A program made the translations under genes and the position numbers. From Betaproteobacteria bacterium (GTDB lineage: Bacteria; Pseudomonadota; Gammaproteobacteria; Burkholderiales; Rhodocyclaceae): a DNA stretch of 64,000 bases. Positions 1-7,673 of this stretch are shown piece after piece (within the stretch, counting starts at the first letter, position 1; every line of letters begins with the position of its first letter). The notes under the pieces are model-generated. The model saw nothing but the letters and a program-made list of their open reading frames with translations, did no database searches and was not told where the DNA came from. Location: positions 1,067,001-1,131,000 of the forward strand of contig JADJXY010000002.1 in assembly GCA_016720065.1 (NCBI GenBank). Direction: 5' to 3'.

Positions 1-231
1 GGCGAGGCCCAGGGCGGTGGACAGGCGCTGGCCGGCCCGCACACCGGCAGCAAGGGCGGCCAGGTCGGCGGCCAGGATGCGGCCGCGGGCGACGATGGCG
101 ACCGGGGCCGGCGTGCCGGACATCGGCTCCCCCGTGGCCGAAGGGGACGGGCAGGCCGCCGCCTCAGGCGACGACCCGGGGGCCAGCGCTTCGAGGGGCA
201 GGAAGGGGAAGTGGAGTGCGAACCAGAGCAC
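1..231 (-). CDS. imuB: ImuB, Y-family polymerase-like protein (N-terminal part, cut by window edge)
   Basis: Reading the minus strand from a GTG at 231 gives 77 uninterrupted codons to the window edge. The start VLWFALHFPFLPLEAL and the later segment VRAGQRLSTALGLA match the N-terminus of ImuB, the catalytically inactive Y-family polymerase homologue that bridges the beta clamp, ImuA and DnaE2 in the SOS mutasome. It follows lexA and imuA on the same strand, which is the usual order. The original imuA frame would stop at 164-166, so imuA and imuB once overlapped by about 68 nt and were probably translationally coupled. Two repeat elements now sit between most of imuA and this start. No dnaE2 is visible because the window ends. 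Confidence 0.75.
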   Translation of the reverse strand, partial: MLWFALHFPFLPLEALAPGSSPEAAACPSPSATGEPMSGTPAPVAIVARGRILAADLAALAAGVRAGQRLSTALGLA

Positions 232-258
232 GGTTCTGCCTCCCGAGCCGGGGCAGGT

Positions 259-426
259 CTAGTAGTCAGTCAGATAGGTTTGCGTCGATGCCGAGGCGTG
301 CATCCGCGCCCCGATCGCGCGAAGCGAACCGCAGCCATAGCCGAAGCTATGGCGAGGATGAGCAACAAAGCGAGCGGGGATGCGGGGCGGGCCGAACATA
401 GCTGAACCTGTCTGACTGACTACTAG
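259..426. repeat. Type A palindromic element, copy 1 (164-bp period)
   Basis: The unit is bounded by CTAG at 259-262 and 423-426, with inverted ends CTAGTAGTCAGTCAGA / TCTGACTGACTACTAG. Its centre carries the hairpin GCAGCCATAGC...GCTATGGCGAG. It differs from copy 2 at only two positions (364 and 382). It contains no gene of its own, so it looks like a non-autonomous (MITE- or REP-like) element. Confidence 0.9.
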
Positions 427-590
427 TAGTCAGTCAGATAGGTTTGCGTCGATGCCGAGGCGTGCATCCGCGCCCCGATCGCGCGAAGCGAACCGCAGCC
501 ATAGCCGAAGCTATGGCGAGGATGAGCGACAAAGCGAGCGGGGATACGGGGCGGGCCGAACATAGCTGAACCTGTCTGACTGACTACTAG
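423..590. repeat. Type A palindromic element, copy 2, tandem with copy 1
   Basis: Identical in structure to copy 1, exactly 164 bp downstream and sharing the CTAG at 423-426, so the junction is a perfect palindrome about 26 bp long centred on that CTAG. The outer CTAG is at 587-590. On the minus strand the element supplies 55 foreign residues and a TAG stop (425-423) to imuA. Confidence 0.9.
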
Positions 591-1211
591 GGTGAGCACC
601 GGGCCGGCGGGGTGGCCCCGGCGCTTGACGATGCGCACCGCCAGCCCGCCGGCGCCCGGCCCCAGGGCAAGCCGCAGGGGGGCCGGTGACGGAACCGCGG
701 CGACGGCAGCCGGCCGCCACAGGATGGCCAGGGCGGGCCTGCCCCGGGCGGCCACCTGGAGGCGGCGCAGGGTGCGGGGGTCGGGATCCCGCGCCGGCCA
801 GGCCAGGACGCCGGCGAATCCGCCGCACAGGAGCAGTTGCTCGCAGCACCAGGCGGCTTCCTGCCCGGCCCGCACGACGACCAGACGTTCCAGGGCCAGG
901 CCGGCGGCGGCCCAGGCCGGGGCGTGGGGCCGCCAGGGCGGCGCCACCAGGGCGACCCATCCTCCCGCGGCCGAAAGAGCCGCCAGGGCGGGCAGGAGCA
1001 GGCTGAGTTCGCCGCCCCCCGGGAGGTCGCAGAGCAATTCGGTCAGGTCGCCCCGGGGCCAGCCGCCGCCGGGCAACTGGGCATCCAGGGCCGGGTGGCC
1101 GGTGGCGACGCCGTCCTGGGCCGGCAGGGCCAGGGTGCCGCCCCGCCAGACGTCACCCCTCGCCAGGACGTCCCCCAGCCCCGCCGCGGCGGCGTGGGGG
1201 AGCGCAGTCAT
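423..1211 (-). pseudogene. imuA: ImuA, C-terminus replaced by repeat element (disrupted)
   Basis: ImuA is the RecA/SulA-like accessory protein of the imuA-imuB-dnaE2 SOS mutasome. The ATG at 1211 overlaps the end of lexA by 4 nt. Residues 1 to about 207 look native (HPALDAQLPGGGWPRGDLTEL near residue 40 is the family signature). From about position 590 downward the frame runs into a type A repeat and codes for 55 unrelated residues before the TAG at 423-425. If the 328 bp of repeat are removed at CTAG, the frame continues VLTL-DLPRLGRQNRALV and stops at 164, giving a normal 239-residue protein. The gene is therefore interrupted by insertion rather than decayed; whether the 262-residue product still works is unknown. 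Confidence 0.85.
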
Positions 1212-1816
1212 GACAGGCTGACGATGTTGCCGCGGATGAGGCCGACGGCAACGCCCTCGATGGCGAAATCGACCCGGCCGGGATCGACGACGATGGGCTC
1301 GAAATCGGGGTTCTCGGCGATCAGCTCGACGAAGCCGTTGCGGCGCTTGAGGCGCTTGACGGTGACGTCGTCGGCGACCCGGGCGACGACGATCTGGCCG
1401 TCCCGGACATCCTGGGTGCGATGCACGGCGAGCAGGTCGCCGTCCAGGATGCCGGCGTCGATCATGGAGAGGCCGCGCACCTTGAGGAGGAAGTCGGCCC
1501 GGGGGGAGAAGAGATGGGCGTCGAGGGCGTAGCGGCCGTGAATGTTTTCCACCGCCAGGATGGGAGAGCCGGCGGCCACCAGGCCCACCAGGGGCAGGCC
1601 GAGCTGCTCCACCAGGCGGATGCCCCGGGCCGAGCCGGGTTCGAGGACGATGGCGCCCTTGCGGGCCAGGGCCCGCAGGTGATCCTCCGCCGCGTTGGGG
1701 GAGGCGAAGCCGAAGGCCTGGGCGATTTCCGCCCGGGTGGGGGGGGCGCCGCGGGATTCCAGGCTGTCGCGGATGAAAGCGAGAATTTCCTGCTGCCGTG
1801 GGGTAAGTTTTTCCAT
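1208..1816 (-). CDS. lexA: LexA SOS repressor
   Basis: A 202-residue repressor that represses SOS genes until RecA filaments stimulate its self-cleavage. The N-terminal winged helix (EKLTPRQQEILAFIRD) is followed by the cleavage site AAGSPILAVEN (Ala82-Gly83), the catalytic serine in GLSMIDAG (Ser117) and the catalytic lysine in VTVKRLKR (Lys154), matching Ser119/Lys156 of E. coli LexA. The ATG at 1816 is chosen over an in-frame ATG at 1879 because it is preceded by GAGGAGG and the upstream stretch is the LexA-box region. The stop overlaps the imuA start, so lexA, imuA and imuB form one autoregulated operon. Confidence 0.96.
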   Translation of the reverse strand: MEKLTPRQQEILAFIRDSLESRGAPPTRAEIAQAFGFASPNAAEDHLRALARKGAIVLEPGSARGIRLVEQLGLPLVGLVAAGSPILAVENIHGRYALDAHLFSPRADFLLKVRGLSMIDAGILDGDLLAVHRTQDVRDGQIVVARVADDVTVKRLKRRNGFVELIAENPDFEPIVVDPGRVDFAIEGVAVGLIRGNIVSLS

Positions 1817-1840
1817 GAGTTTGGCCTCCTCAACCAATGT

Positions 1841-1856
1841 CTGTATTTTTATACAG
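1841..1856. promoter_or_regulatory. LexA box upstream of lexA
   Basis: CTGTATTTTTATACAG is a near-perfect CTGT-N8-ACAG SOS box, 25 nt upstream of the lexA ATG. On the minus strand it overlaps an AT-rich -10-like stretch (TATAAA), consistent with autorepression of lexA-imuA-imuB. Confidence 0.9.
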
Positions 1857-1995
1857 TTTTTCCGTCGAGGCAAGAGCAAACCGGCTCCCGGGATTTACCC
1901 GGAAAAATTCCAGGAATCCAGAAGTTATTTCAACGTACTGCCTCCGAATCCCTTAGAATCCCCCAAAAAGTCTTAATCATTCTGGAGGAAGCGAT

Positions 1996-3165
1996 ATGTT
2001 GCGGGCGGGTTCATCGAGCGAAGGATCGGCCGTGGAAGATTGGTTCGAGCATCGCAATCCCCTGGACATCCTGGGCAGCGCCAGCCCCTTCCAGGACAAG
2101 CTGATCTTCCTGCATGAGCACCTGCGCCGCCAGGTTCCCGAGGTCGCCCGCATCGCCATCGTCCTGCACGATGCCGACACCGACTTCCTCGCCACTTTCG
2201 CCCACTCCAGCCTGGGGGACGACCCCCTCTCCCACTATCAGTCCCGCCTCGCCGACAGCACGACGCTCACGGAAATCGTCGCCCGCCGCCGGCCCCGGGT
2301 GGTGAACGACATCGATCTCCTGGGCGGCGAACGCCCTCACGCCGAGCGCATCCGGCAGCAGGGCTACGGTTCCAGCTACACCCTGCCGGTGTTCCGGCAC
2401 GATCACTTCGTCGGCTTCCTGTTTTTCAACGCCTACGTGCGCAACCTCTTCGACGAACGGGTGCTGGCCTATCTCGACACCGTCGCCCATCTGCTGGCCC
2501 TCACCCTGGTGGACCACCTGTCCGCCTCCCGCGCCCTGGTGGCCAGCGTGCGCGGCGCTTCCACCCTGGCCCAGCACCGGGATTTCGAGACCGGCGCCCA
2601 CCTGGACCGCATGGCCCACTACAGCCGCCTCATCGCCCGGGCCCTGGCTCCCAAATACGCCCTGGACGACGCCACCGTCGAGCACATCTTCCTCTTTTCG
2701 CCCCTGCACGACATCGGCAAGATCGCCGTGCCGGACAGCATCCTGTTCAAGCCCGGCCGCCTGACCCCGGAAGAGTTCGACGTGATGAAGAAGCACCCGG
2801 AGCAGGGCGCGGCGATGATCGACGCCCTGCTCGAACACTTCGGCCTGACCTCCATGCCCCAGGCCGGCCTGCTGCGCAACATCGCCCTGCACCACCACGA
2901 GACGGTGAACGGCAAGGGCTACCCCCATGGCCTGGCGGGCGATGCCATCCCCCTGGAAGCCCGCATCGCCGCCGTGGCGGACATCTTCGACGCCCTGACC
3001 AGCAAGCGCCCCTACAAGGACGCCTGGAGCAACGCGCAGGCTTTCGAGACCCTGGAGAAGATGGCCGGCGACAGCCTGGACCGGGATTGCGTCGCCGCCC
3101 TGGTGGCGGGCCACGAGGAAATCGAACGCATCCAGGCGCGCTTCAAGGAAGACGCCGAGGGCTGA
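1996..3165 (+). CDS. GAF-like plus HD-GYP domain protein (putative c-di-GMP phosphodiesterase)
   Basis: 389 residues. The N-terminal half (about residues 25-180) has the character of a GAF sensor domain (ARIAIVLHDADTDFLATFAHSS, GYGSSYTLPVFRHDHFVGFLFFNAYV). The C-terminal half is an HD-GYP domain with the metal-binding HDIGK (His238-Asp239), HHHE (from His299) and NGKGYP motifs all present, so hydrolysis of cyclic di-GMP is likely. No membrane segment or receiver domain is seen, so the signal should be cytoplasmic. The ATG at 1996 follows CTGGAGGAAGCGAT, a strong ribosome site. It is divergent from lexA. Its TGA stop (3163-3165) lies directly against a decayed type B repeat. Confidence 0.88.
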   Translation: MLRAGSSSEGSAVEDWFEHRNPLDILGSASPFQDKLIFLHEHLRRQVPEVARIAIVLHDADTDFLATFAHSSLGDDPLSHYQSRLADSTTLTEIVARRRPRVVNDIDLLGGERPHAERIRQQGYGSSYTLPVFRHDHFVGFLFFNAYVRNLFDERVLAYLDTVAHLLALTLVDHLSASRALVASVRGASTLAQHRDFETGAHLDRMAHYSRLIARALAPKYALDDATVEHIFLFSPLHDIGKIAVPDSILFKPGRLTPEEFDVMKKHPEQGAAMIDALLEHFGLTSMPQAGLLRNIALHHHETVNGKGYPHGLAGDAIPLEARIAAVADIFDALTSKRPYKDAWSNAQAFETLEKMAGDSLDRDCVAALVAGHEEIERIQARFKEDAEG

Positions 3166-3190
3166 GCGCCTGTGAAAATTGACAGGCTCT
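3166..3190. repeat. Type B element remnant (both ends fused)
   Basis: GCGCCTGTGAAAATT is directly followed by GACAGGCTC, that is, the two inverted ends of the type B repeat without its interior. It begins immediately after the TGA stop of the HD-GYP gene, the same relation to a stop codon seen for copies at 32.9 and 48.4 kb. Confidence 0.55.
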
Positions 3191-3338
3191 GGGCGCCCGT
3201 GAAGATCTTGTTCGCCGGCCCTGGTTCTGCCCCGCGCATTCTTTACAGCTTTTTTATTTTCGCGCTGCAACAATTTCCGGAAAATTGATGCCCCAGGACG
3301 TAACCTGAGGCCGTCAGCACCCCTTCCGGAGAGATGGC

Positions 3339-4877
3339 ATGTCCGCTGGCAGGCCCTTTGCCGCCACACCCCGTCCGCCCTGGCAGCGTTTTGCCCTGGC
3401 CGTCGCCGCCATCGCGGCGGTGACCGCGGCCGCGATGCCGCTCCTCGGTCACCTGGACCTGGCCAATATCGTCATGCTCTTCCTCCTCGCCGTCCTCGGC
3501 GTGGCGCTGCGCCTCGGGCGCGGTCCGGCGCTCCTGGCGGCGTTTCTGGCCGTGGGGGCCTTCGATTTTTTCTTCGTTCCCCCGCGCTTCTCGATGACCG
3601 TCCATGACGGTCAGTACCTCATCACCTTCGCCGTCATGCTCGCCGCCGCGCTCCTCACCGCGGAACTGGCTGCCGGACTGGCCCGCCAGGCCGATGAAGC
3701 CGCCCGCCGCGAGGCCCTGACCCGGGCCCTGTACGAAATGGCCCGGGAGTTGGCCGGGGCCCCCACCCTCGACGAGGTGACGGCGATCACGCGCCGTTTC
3801 GTCGCCGCCGCCATCGGGGCCCGGGTCGTCCTGCTGCTGCCGGACCGGGATCAGACCCTGCGCCCCCACCCGGACGATCCGGAATTGGCCATCGAGCCCC
3901 ATCTCGCCCGCCTGGCTTCCACCTCCACCAACCCGGTCGAATGCCACGGTCTGGCGGCGGACGGCTATGCCAGCGCGTACTTCCCCCTGCGCGGTCCGAG
4001 CGGGATGCGCGGCGTGGCGGCGGTGGCCCCGGGCAGGGGGGAATCCGGCGGCCTGCGCCCCCACCAGGCACTGCTGGCCACCATGGCGTCGCTGGTCGCC
4101 ATCGCCCTGGAGCGCGTCCATTACGTCGAAGCGGCCCAGGCCTCCCGCATCGACGCGGCCGGCGAGCGTCTGCGCAGTTCGGTTCTCTCGGCGCTTTCCC
4201 ACGATCTGCGCACCCCCCTGACGGCCCTGGTGGGGATGGCCGATGCCCTGGCCCAGCCCCGTCCCGGTCTCCCGCCGGAAACCGTGGAAACCGCCGCCGC
4301 CCTGCGTGACCAGGCCCGCCGGATGGCCGGACTGGTCGCCAATCTGCTCGACATGGCCCGGCTCCAGTCCGGCAGGGTCAGCCTCAAGAAGGAGTGGCAG
4401 TCCCTGGAGGAAATCGTCGGCGCCGCCATCCATCTCCTGGGGCCGGCCCTCGCCGACCATCCGGTGCGCACGGCCCTCGCTCCCGACCTGCCCCTGGTGG
4501 AATTCGACGCGGTGCTGATCGAGCGCGTCCTGGGCAACCTGCTGGAGAATGCGGCCAAGTATTCCCCGCCAGGAACGCCCATCGACGTTTCCGCGAGCCT
4601 CGAAGGCGCTTGCGTAAGCGTCAGTGTCAGCGACCGGGGCAGCGGTTTCCCGGCCGACTGCCCCGACCTTTTTGCTTCCTTCGTGCGGGGCCGGAGCGAA
4701 TCCCCTCAGCCGGGTGTCGGTCTGGGGCTGTCGATCTGCCGTGCCATCGTCGAAGCCCATGGGGGGACGATCCGCATCGGCGAGGCAGAGGGCGGCGGGG
4801 CCCGGGTCAGCTTCACTCTGCCCGCCGGAATCCCGCCCAGCGTGGAAGAAGAAGCCTTGCCGGAGGGAACGCCGTGA
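3339..4877 (+). CDS. Short KdpD-like sensor histidine kinase
   Basis: 512 residues against roughly 890 for full KdpD. The KdpD and universal-stress-like N-terminal domains are absent. What remains is a DUF4118 membrane block of about four hydrophobic segments (residues 15-110, with DFFFVPPRFSMTVHDGQY typical of KdpD), a GAF-like region (about 130-270), the H-box LSHDLRTPLTAL (His288), N-box LGNLLENAAKYS and G-boxes DRGSGFP and GVGLGLSI. It should autophosphorylate and pass phosphate to the KdpE-like protein, whose GTG start overlaps this stop. A GGAGAG ribosome site precedes 3339. No kdpFABC is adjacent; a kup gene follows instead. Confidence 0.88.
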   Translation: MSAGRPFAATPRPPWQRFALAVAAIAAVTAAAMPLLGHLDLANIVMLFLLAVLGVALRLGRGPALLAAFLAVGAFDFFFVPPRFSMTVHDGQYLITFAVMLAAALLTAELAAGLARQADEAARREALTRALYEMARELAGAPTLDEVTAITRRFVAAAIGARVVLLLPDRDQTLRPHPDDPELAIEPHLARLASTSTNPVECHGLAADGYASAYFPLRGPSGMRGVAAVAPGRGESGGLRPHQALLATMASLVAIALERVHYVEAAQASRIDAAGERLRSSVLSALSHDLRTPLTALVGMADALAQPRPGLPPETVETAAALRDQARRMAGLVANLLDMARLQSGRVSLKKEWQSLEEIVGAAIHLLGPALADHPVRTALAPDLPLVEFDAVLIERVLGNLLENAAKYSPPGTPIDVSASLEGACVSVSVSDRGSGFPADCPDLFASFVRGRSESPQPGVGLGLSICRAIVEAHGGTIRIGEAEGGGARVSFTLPAGIPPSVEEEALPEGTP

Positions 4878-5566
4878 ACGAACTCGCGCCCCGTATCGTG
4901 ATGGTCGAAGACGAGAGCCAGATCCGGCGTTTCGTCCGCAAGGCCCTGGAAGACGAAGGCTGCCAGGTCTTCGAGGCGGCAAGCTGTGGCCAGGGGCTGA
5001 TCGAGGCCGGCACGCGCAAGCCCGATCTCATCATCCTCGACCTGGGACTGCCCGACCGCAGCGGCCTCGATTTCATCACCGACCTGCGCGGATGGTCGAC
5101 GGTGCCTATCCTCGTGCTGTCCGCCCGCTCCAACGAGGAAGACAAGATCGACGCCCTGGACCGCGGCGCCGACGATTATCTGACCAAGCCCTTCGGCATC
5201 GGCGAACTGATGGCCCGCACCCGCGCCCTGCTGCGTCGCCAGGCCCAGGCCGGGGAAGCCGCTTCGCCGCTCTTCCAGTTCGGATCGGTGACCGTCGATC
5301 AATCGCGCCGTATCGTGACCCGCGCCGGCGCTCCGGTACGGCTCACCCCCATCGAATACCGGCTGCTCTGCGTCCTGCTGGCCAATGCGGGCAAGGTCAT
5401 CACCCAGCGTCATCTGCTACGCGACGTGTGGGGTCCGGCCTACGTGGACAGCACCCATTACCTGCGCATCTACGTCGGCCATCTGCGCCAGAAGCTCGAA
5501 GACGACCCCGCCCAGCCCCGCCACTTCGTCACCGAGACGGGTGTCGGCTACCGCTTCCAACCCTGA
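4874..5566 (+). CDS. kdpE: KdpE-like response regulator (OmpR family)
   Basis: 230 residues starting at a GTG that overlaps the kinase stop (GTGA), so the two are translationally coupled. The receiver domain has the acidic pair near residue 12, phospho-acceptor Asp56 in LIILDLGLPD, a conserved Ser in LSARSNEEDK and Lys in YLTKPFG. The C-terminal winged helix ends HLRQKLEDDPAQPRHFVTETGVGYRF, typical of KdpE. In E. coli KdpE activates kdpFABC. Here the next gene, 13 nt downstream, is kup, so regulation of Kup by this pair is a reasonable inference but not shown by sequence. Confidence 0.9.
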   Translation: MNELAPRIVMVEDESQIRRFVRKALEDEGCQVFEAASCGQGLIEAGTRKPDLIILDLGLPDRSGLDFITDLRGWSTVPILVLSARSNEEDKIDALDRGADDYLTKPFGIGELMARTRALLRRQAQAGEAASPLFQFGSVTVDQSRRIVTRAGAPVRLTPIEYRLLCVLLANAGKVITQRHLLRDVWGPAYVDSTHYLRIYVGHLRQKLEDDPAQPRHFVTETGVGYRFQP

Positions 5567-5579
5567 GCCCGAATCCGCC

Positions 5580-7469
5580 ATGACGCTCCCCACCCCCGCC
5601 CCCACCACCAGCCGCCTTTCCGCCCTCACCCTCGCCGCCCTGGGCGTGGTGTATGGCGACATCGGCACCAGCCCCCTGTACGCCATCAAGGAAGTGTTCG
5701 GCAGCGCCCACCATCCGGTGCCCATCACCCCGGAAAACGTCCTCGGCATCCTCTCGCTCTTCCTGTGGTCGCTCCTGGTGGTGGTGACCCTCAAGTACGT
5801 GGCCTTCATCATGCGCGCCGACAACAAGGGTGAAGGGGGCATCATGGCCCTGATGACCCTGGCCCTGCGCAGCGGCGACCCCGCTTCCCGGCGCCAGAAG
5901 ATCCTGATCGCCCTGGGCCTGTTCGGCGCCGCGCTCTTCTACGGCGACGGCGCCATCACCCCCGCCATTTCCGTTCTTTCCGCCGTGGAAGGTCTGGAGG
6001 TGATCACCCCGGCCTTCACGCCCTACGTCCTGCCCATCACCCTGGCGATCCTGGCCGGCCTCTTTGCCCTCCAGCGCCATGGGACGGCCCGGGTAGGCGC
6101 CTATTTCGGCCCGGTGATGGTCGTCTGGTTCGCCGTCCTGGCGGTACTGGGCCTGATCCAGATCGCCGCCCACCCCGGAGTCCTGGCCGCCATCAACCCG
6201 CTCCACGGCGCTGCCTTCCTGGCCGCCCATCCCAGCCTGGGCTTCTTTTCCCTGGGCGCCGTCGTCCTGTGCATCACCGGTGCCGAAGCGCTCTATGCGG
6301 ACATGGGCCACTTCGGCGCCCGACCCATTCAACTGGCCTGGGTCGGCTATGTGCTTCCCGCCCTCACCCTCAATTACTTCGGCCAGGGGGCGCTGCTGCT
6401 TGCCGACCCGGAGGCCGTGGCCAATCCCTTCTACCTGCTGGCGCCGGAGTGGGCCCGCTACCCCCTCGTCCTGCTTGCCGGTATCGCCACGGTCATCGCC
6501 TCCCAGGCGGTCATCTCGGGAGCCTTCTCGATCACCCGCCAGGCCATGCAGCTGGGCTATAGTCCGCGCCTGGAAGTGCAGCACACCTCCGAGCAGGAAA
6601 TCGGCCAGATCTACCTGCCCGCCATGAACTGGCTGCTCTTCGCTGCCGTGGTCGGCCTGGTGGTGGGCTTCCGCTCCTCGTCCAATCTGGCGGCGGCCTA
6701 CGGCATCGCCGTCACCGGCACCATGTTCATCACCAACCTGCTGGCCATCGCCGTCGCCGTACGCCTGTGGCGCTGGAGTCCGCTGCGCGCTGTCCTGGGT
6801 GCCCTGCCCTTCATCCTCATCGACCTCGGATTCTTCCTCGCCAATTCGGTCAAGATTCCCGACGGAGGATGGTTCCCCATCGTCTTCGGGCTGGTGATCT
6901 TCGTCCTGCTGACCACCTGGAAGCGGGGCCGCGAACTCCTCAACCACCGCCTCGCCAGCGACGCCTTGCCCCTCGAACCCTTCGTCTCCGGCCTGGCGTC
7001 CGAGGACATTCCCCGCATCCCCGGCAACGCGGTCTTCCTCACCCCGGACCCGGAGCGCGTCCCCCACGCCCTGCTGCACAGCCTGAAGCACTACAAATGC
7101 CTGCACGAGCGGGTGGTCATCCTGGCCGTGCGGGTCTTCGAGGTGCCGCGCGTTCCGGAAATCGACCGCGTCGAGATTCGCGACCTGGGGCAAGGCTTCT
7201 GGCAGGTGGTGATCCAGTACGGTTTCATGGACGAACCGGACATTCCCGCCGCGCTGGCCGCTTGCAGCCCGGCGGGGCTCGCCCTGGAAAGCCTGGAAAC
7301 CTCCTACTTCCTGGGCCGCGAAACCCTGATCCCCAGGCTGGGATCGGAGATGGCCTACTGGCGGGAGCTGATCTTCGTCGCCCTCTTCCGCAATGCCGGC
7401 AGCGCCACCGCCTTCTTCCGCATCCCGTCCAACCGGGTGGTGGAACTGGGGGCGCAGGTGGTGCTGTAG
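5580..7469 (+). CDS. kup: Kup low-affinity potassium:proton symporter
   Basis: 629 residues, close to the 622 of E. coli Kup. The family signature LAALGVVYGDIGTSPLYAIKE is at the N-terminus, followed by about twelve hydrophobic segments up to residue 440 (including YFGPVMVVWFAVLAVLG and GFRSSSNLAAAYGIAVTGTM) and a soluble C-terminal region (VFLTPDPERVPHALLHSLKHY). It imports potassium with protons across the inner membrane. It lies 13 nt after the KdpE-like gene and is very likely in the same transcript. A possible earlier start exists upstream but would overlap kdpE; the ATG at 5580 gives the canonical N-terminus. Confidence 0.95.
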   Translation: MTLPTPAPTTSRLSALTLAALGVVYGDIGTSPLYAIKEVFGSAHHPVPITPENVLGILSLFLWSLLVVVTLKYVAFIMRADNKGEGGIMALMTLALRSGDPASRRQKILIALGLFGAALFYGDGAITPAISVLSAVEGLEVITPAFTPYVLPITLAILAGLFALQRHGTARVGAYFGPVMVVWFAVLAVLGLIQIAAHPGVLAAINPLHGAAFLAAHPSLGFFSLGAVVLCITGAEALYADMGHFGARPIQLAWVGYVLPALTLNYFGQGALLLADPEAVANPFYLLAPEWARYPLVLLAGIATVIASQAVISGAFSITRQAMQLGYSPRLEVQHTSEQEIGQIYLPAMNWLLFAAVVGLVVGFRSSSNLAAAYGIAVTGTMFITNLLAIAVAVRLWRWSPLRAVLGALPFILIDLGFFLANSVKIPDGGWFPIVFGLVIFVLLTTWKRGRELLNHRLASDALPLEPFVSGLASEDIPRIPGNAVFLTPDPERVPHALLHSLKHYKCLHERVVILAVRVFEVPRVPEIDRVEIRDLGQGFWQVVIQYGFMDEPDIPAALAACSPAGLALESLETSYFLGRETLIPRLGSEMAYWRELIFVALFRNAGSATAFFRIPSNRVVELGAQVVL

Positions 7470-7673
7470 GGGCTGAACCTCCCGCCATCCCCGGCTGCCG
7501 CCCGCCCCGCCCCGCCGATGGCGGGCGCAAGTGAGGCACGCGGGCAGGGGCGGAGCGTCGCCCGCACAGGGAGGCCCCGCCCCGAACTTCGGCAAGACTA
7601 AATTCCCTCTGGGCTTGAAGGGACGGCACAGACGATGTCATCATGGTATGACGATATCGGAACGGAGGGTGCC

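Noticed and set aside
2011..3369. Long open frame on the minus strand opposite the HD-GYP gene
   Set aside because: Low-complexity Gly/Ala/Val/His composition and no ribosome site; it is the antisense shadow of a clear domain protein. The same holds for 5529-7595, 7641-10718, 13097-14401 and 18148-20022.
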